From JBLKSS01 sp047607725 (GTDB taxonomy: Bacteria; Pseudomonadota; Gammaproteobacteria; Enterobacterales; Enterobacteriaceae), in the NCBI RefSeq assembly GCF_047607725.1, contig NZ_JBLKSS010000204.1, positions 1 to 6,104 of the forward strand: a stretch of DNA of 6,104 nucleotides, given 5' to 3'. A program made the position numbers and the translations under genes. A model generated the notes under the pieces. It was not told where the DNA came from. It was given only the letters and a program-made list of their open reading frames with translations, and did not search any database. Below, one piece after another: positions 6,001 through 6,104 of this stretch. The first letter of the stretch is position 1; each line of letters opens with the position of its first letter.

Positions 6001-6056
6001 CAATTCTGGACTCCTTTGAACTCTAAAAAATGGCTATTTTGGACAGTCCAGAATTG
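6001..6056. repeat. 12-bp perfect inverted repeat inside the IS end
   Basis: CAATTCTGGACT (6001-6012) and AGTCCAGAATTG (6045-6056) are exact reverse complements separated by 32 bases. The right arm lies within the open frame starting at 6030. It could be a transposase-binding or autoregulatory site. Confidence 0.6.
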
Positions 6057-6104
6057 TTTGCAAAAACACAGGAGCACTTCATTTATTTTGAATGCTTGAA
6101 CGGT
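6030..6104 (+). CDS. Possible 5' end of an IS-borne gene (partial)
   Basis: ATG at 6030 opens 25 codons that run off the window (MAILDSPELFAKTQEHFIYF then ECLNG). It starts 66 bases inside the IS tip, a usual place for a transposase gene. No Shine-Dalgarno is visible, the peptide is too short to recognise, and the true start could instead be the ATG at 6092 in another frame. Confidence 0.2.
   Translation, partial: MAILDSPELFAKTQEHFIYFECLNG

Larger units (their letters stand above)
5965..6104 (+). mobile_element. Start of an insertion sequence interrupting ycgB
   Basis: ycgB similarity ends exactly where TGTAGCG begins, the TG tip typical of IS21-, IS3- and IS481-type elements. ATTCTGGACT occurs twice in direct orientation (5981-5990, 6003-6012) and once inverted (6046-6055), a stacked-repeat terminus as in IS21 elements. 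The window ends before the transposase can be identified. An open frame from ATG 6030 to the window end reads MAILDSPELFAKTQEHF..., without a Shine-Dalgarno; another ATG at 6092 follows AGGAG (6070-6074) at rather long distance. Which, if either, starts the transposase gene is undecided. Confidence 0.6.

Noticed and set aside
1..6104. tRNA, rRNA or CRISPR array
   Set aside because: No cloverleaf-like or rRNA-like stretch and no regularly spaced repeats were seen on either strand by eye.

Overview
The window looks like a chromosomal segment of a host-associated enterobacterium undergoing gene decay. It most resembles Sodalis (tsetse or weevil symbiont lineage). The species is inferred, not proven. 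The recognisable genes ycgM, ycgN, dsbB, fadR and ycgB read as close relatives of the E. coli proteins and lie in the E. coli order (ycgM-ycgN ... dsbB ... fadR-ycgB). Several genes that E. coli carries in between (hlyE, umuDC, nhaB) are absent. ycgB is a clear pseudogene with four internal lesions, and fadR has a damaged 3' end.

Layout: positions 1-141 appear to be one terminus of an insertion sequence, ending in a TG/CA-type 26-nt repeat. ycgM (184-840, +) and ycgN (973-1422, +) follow, each with its own Shine-Dalgarno. A gene-poor stretch (1423-1749) leads to an orphan gene on the minus strand (1750-2556). That gene is AT-rich upstream, encodes a 268-residue protein with disordered ends and a helical core, and is preceded by a sequence resembling a PhoP-box promoter. 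About 600 bases without a recognisable gene follow, including an 11-G run with two unresolved bases. Next come a perfect 11-bp hairpin and dsbB (3269-3781, -). A 317-base spacer, where nhaB would sit in E. coli, separates dsbB from fadR (4099-4968, +). fadR converges on and overlaps the ycgB pseudogene (4876-5964, -). ycgB is cut off at 5964/5965 by the terminus of a second insertion sequence (5965-6104), whose 26-nt end matches the left one at 18 of 26 positions in inverted orientation.

Roles: dsbB re-oxidises DsbA in the periplasm, which matters for secreted and envelope proteins, possibly including type III secretion parts in a Sodalis-like host. fadR controls fatty-acid degradation and unsaturated fatty-acid synthesis. 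ycgM is a FAH-fold enzyme acting on small oxo-acids, and ycgN is a small cysteine-cluster protein of unknown role. I see no new defence or mobile system. The most interesting items are the orphan gene with its PhoP-like promoter, the matched IS ends bounding the segment, and the small, datable lesions in fadR, ycgN, dsbB and ycgB.
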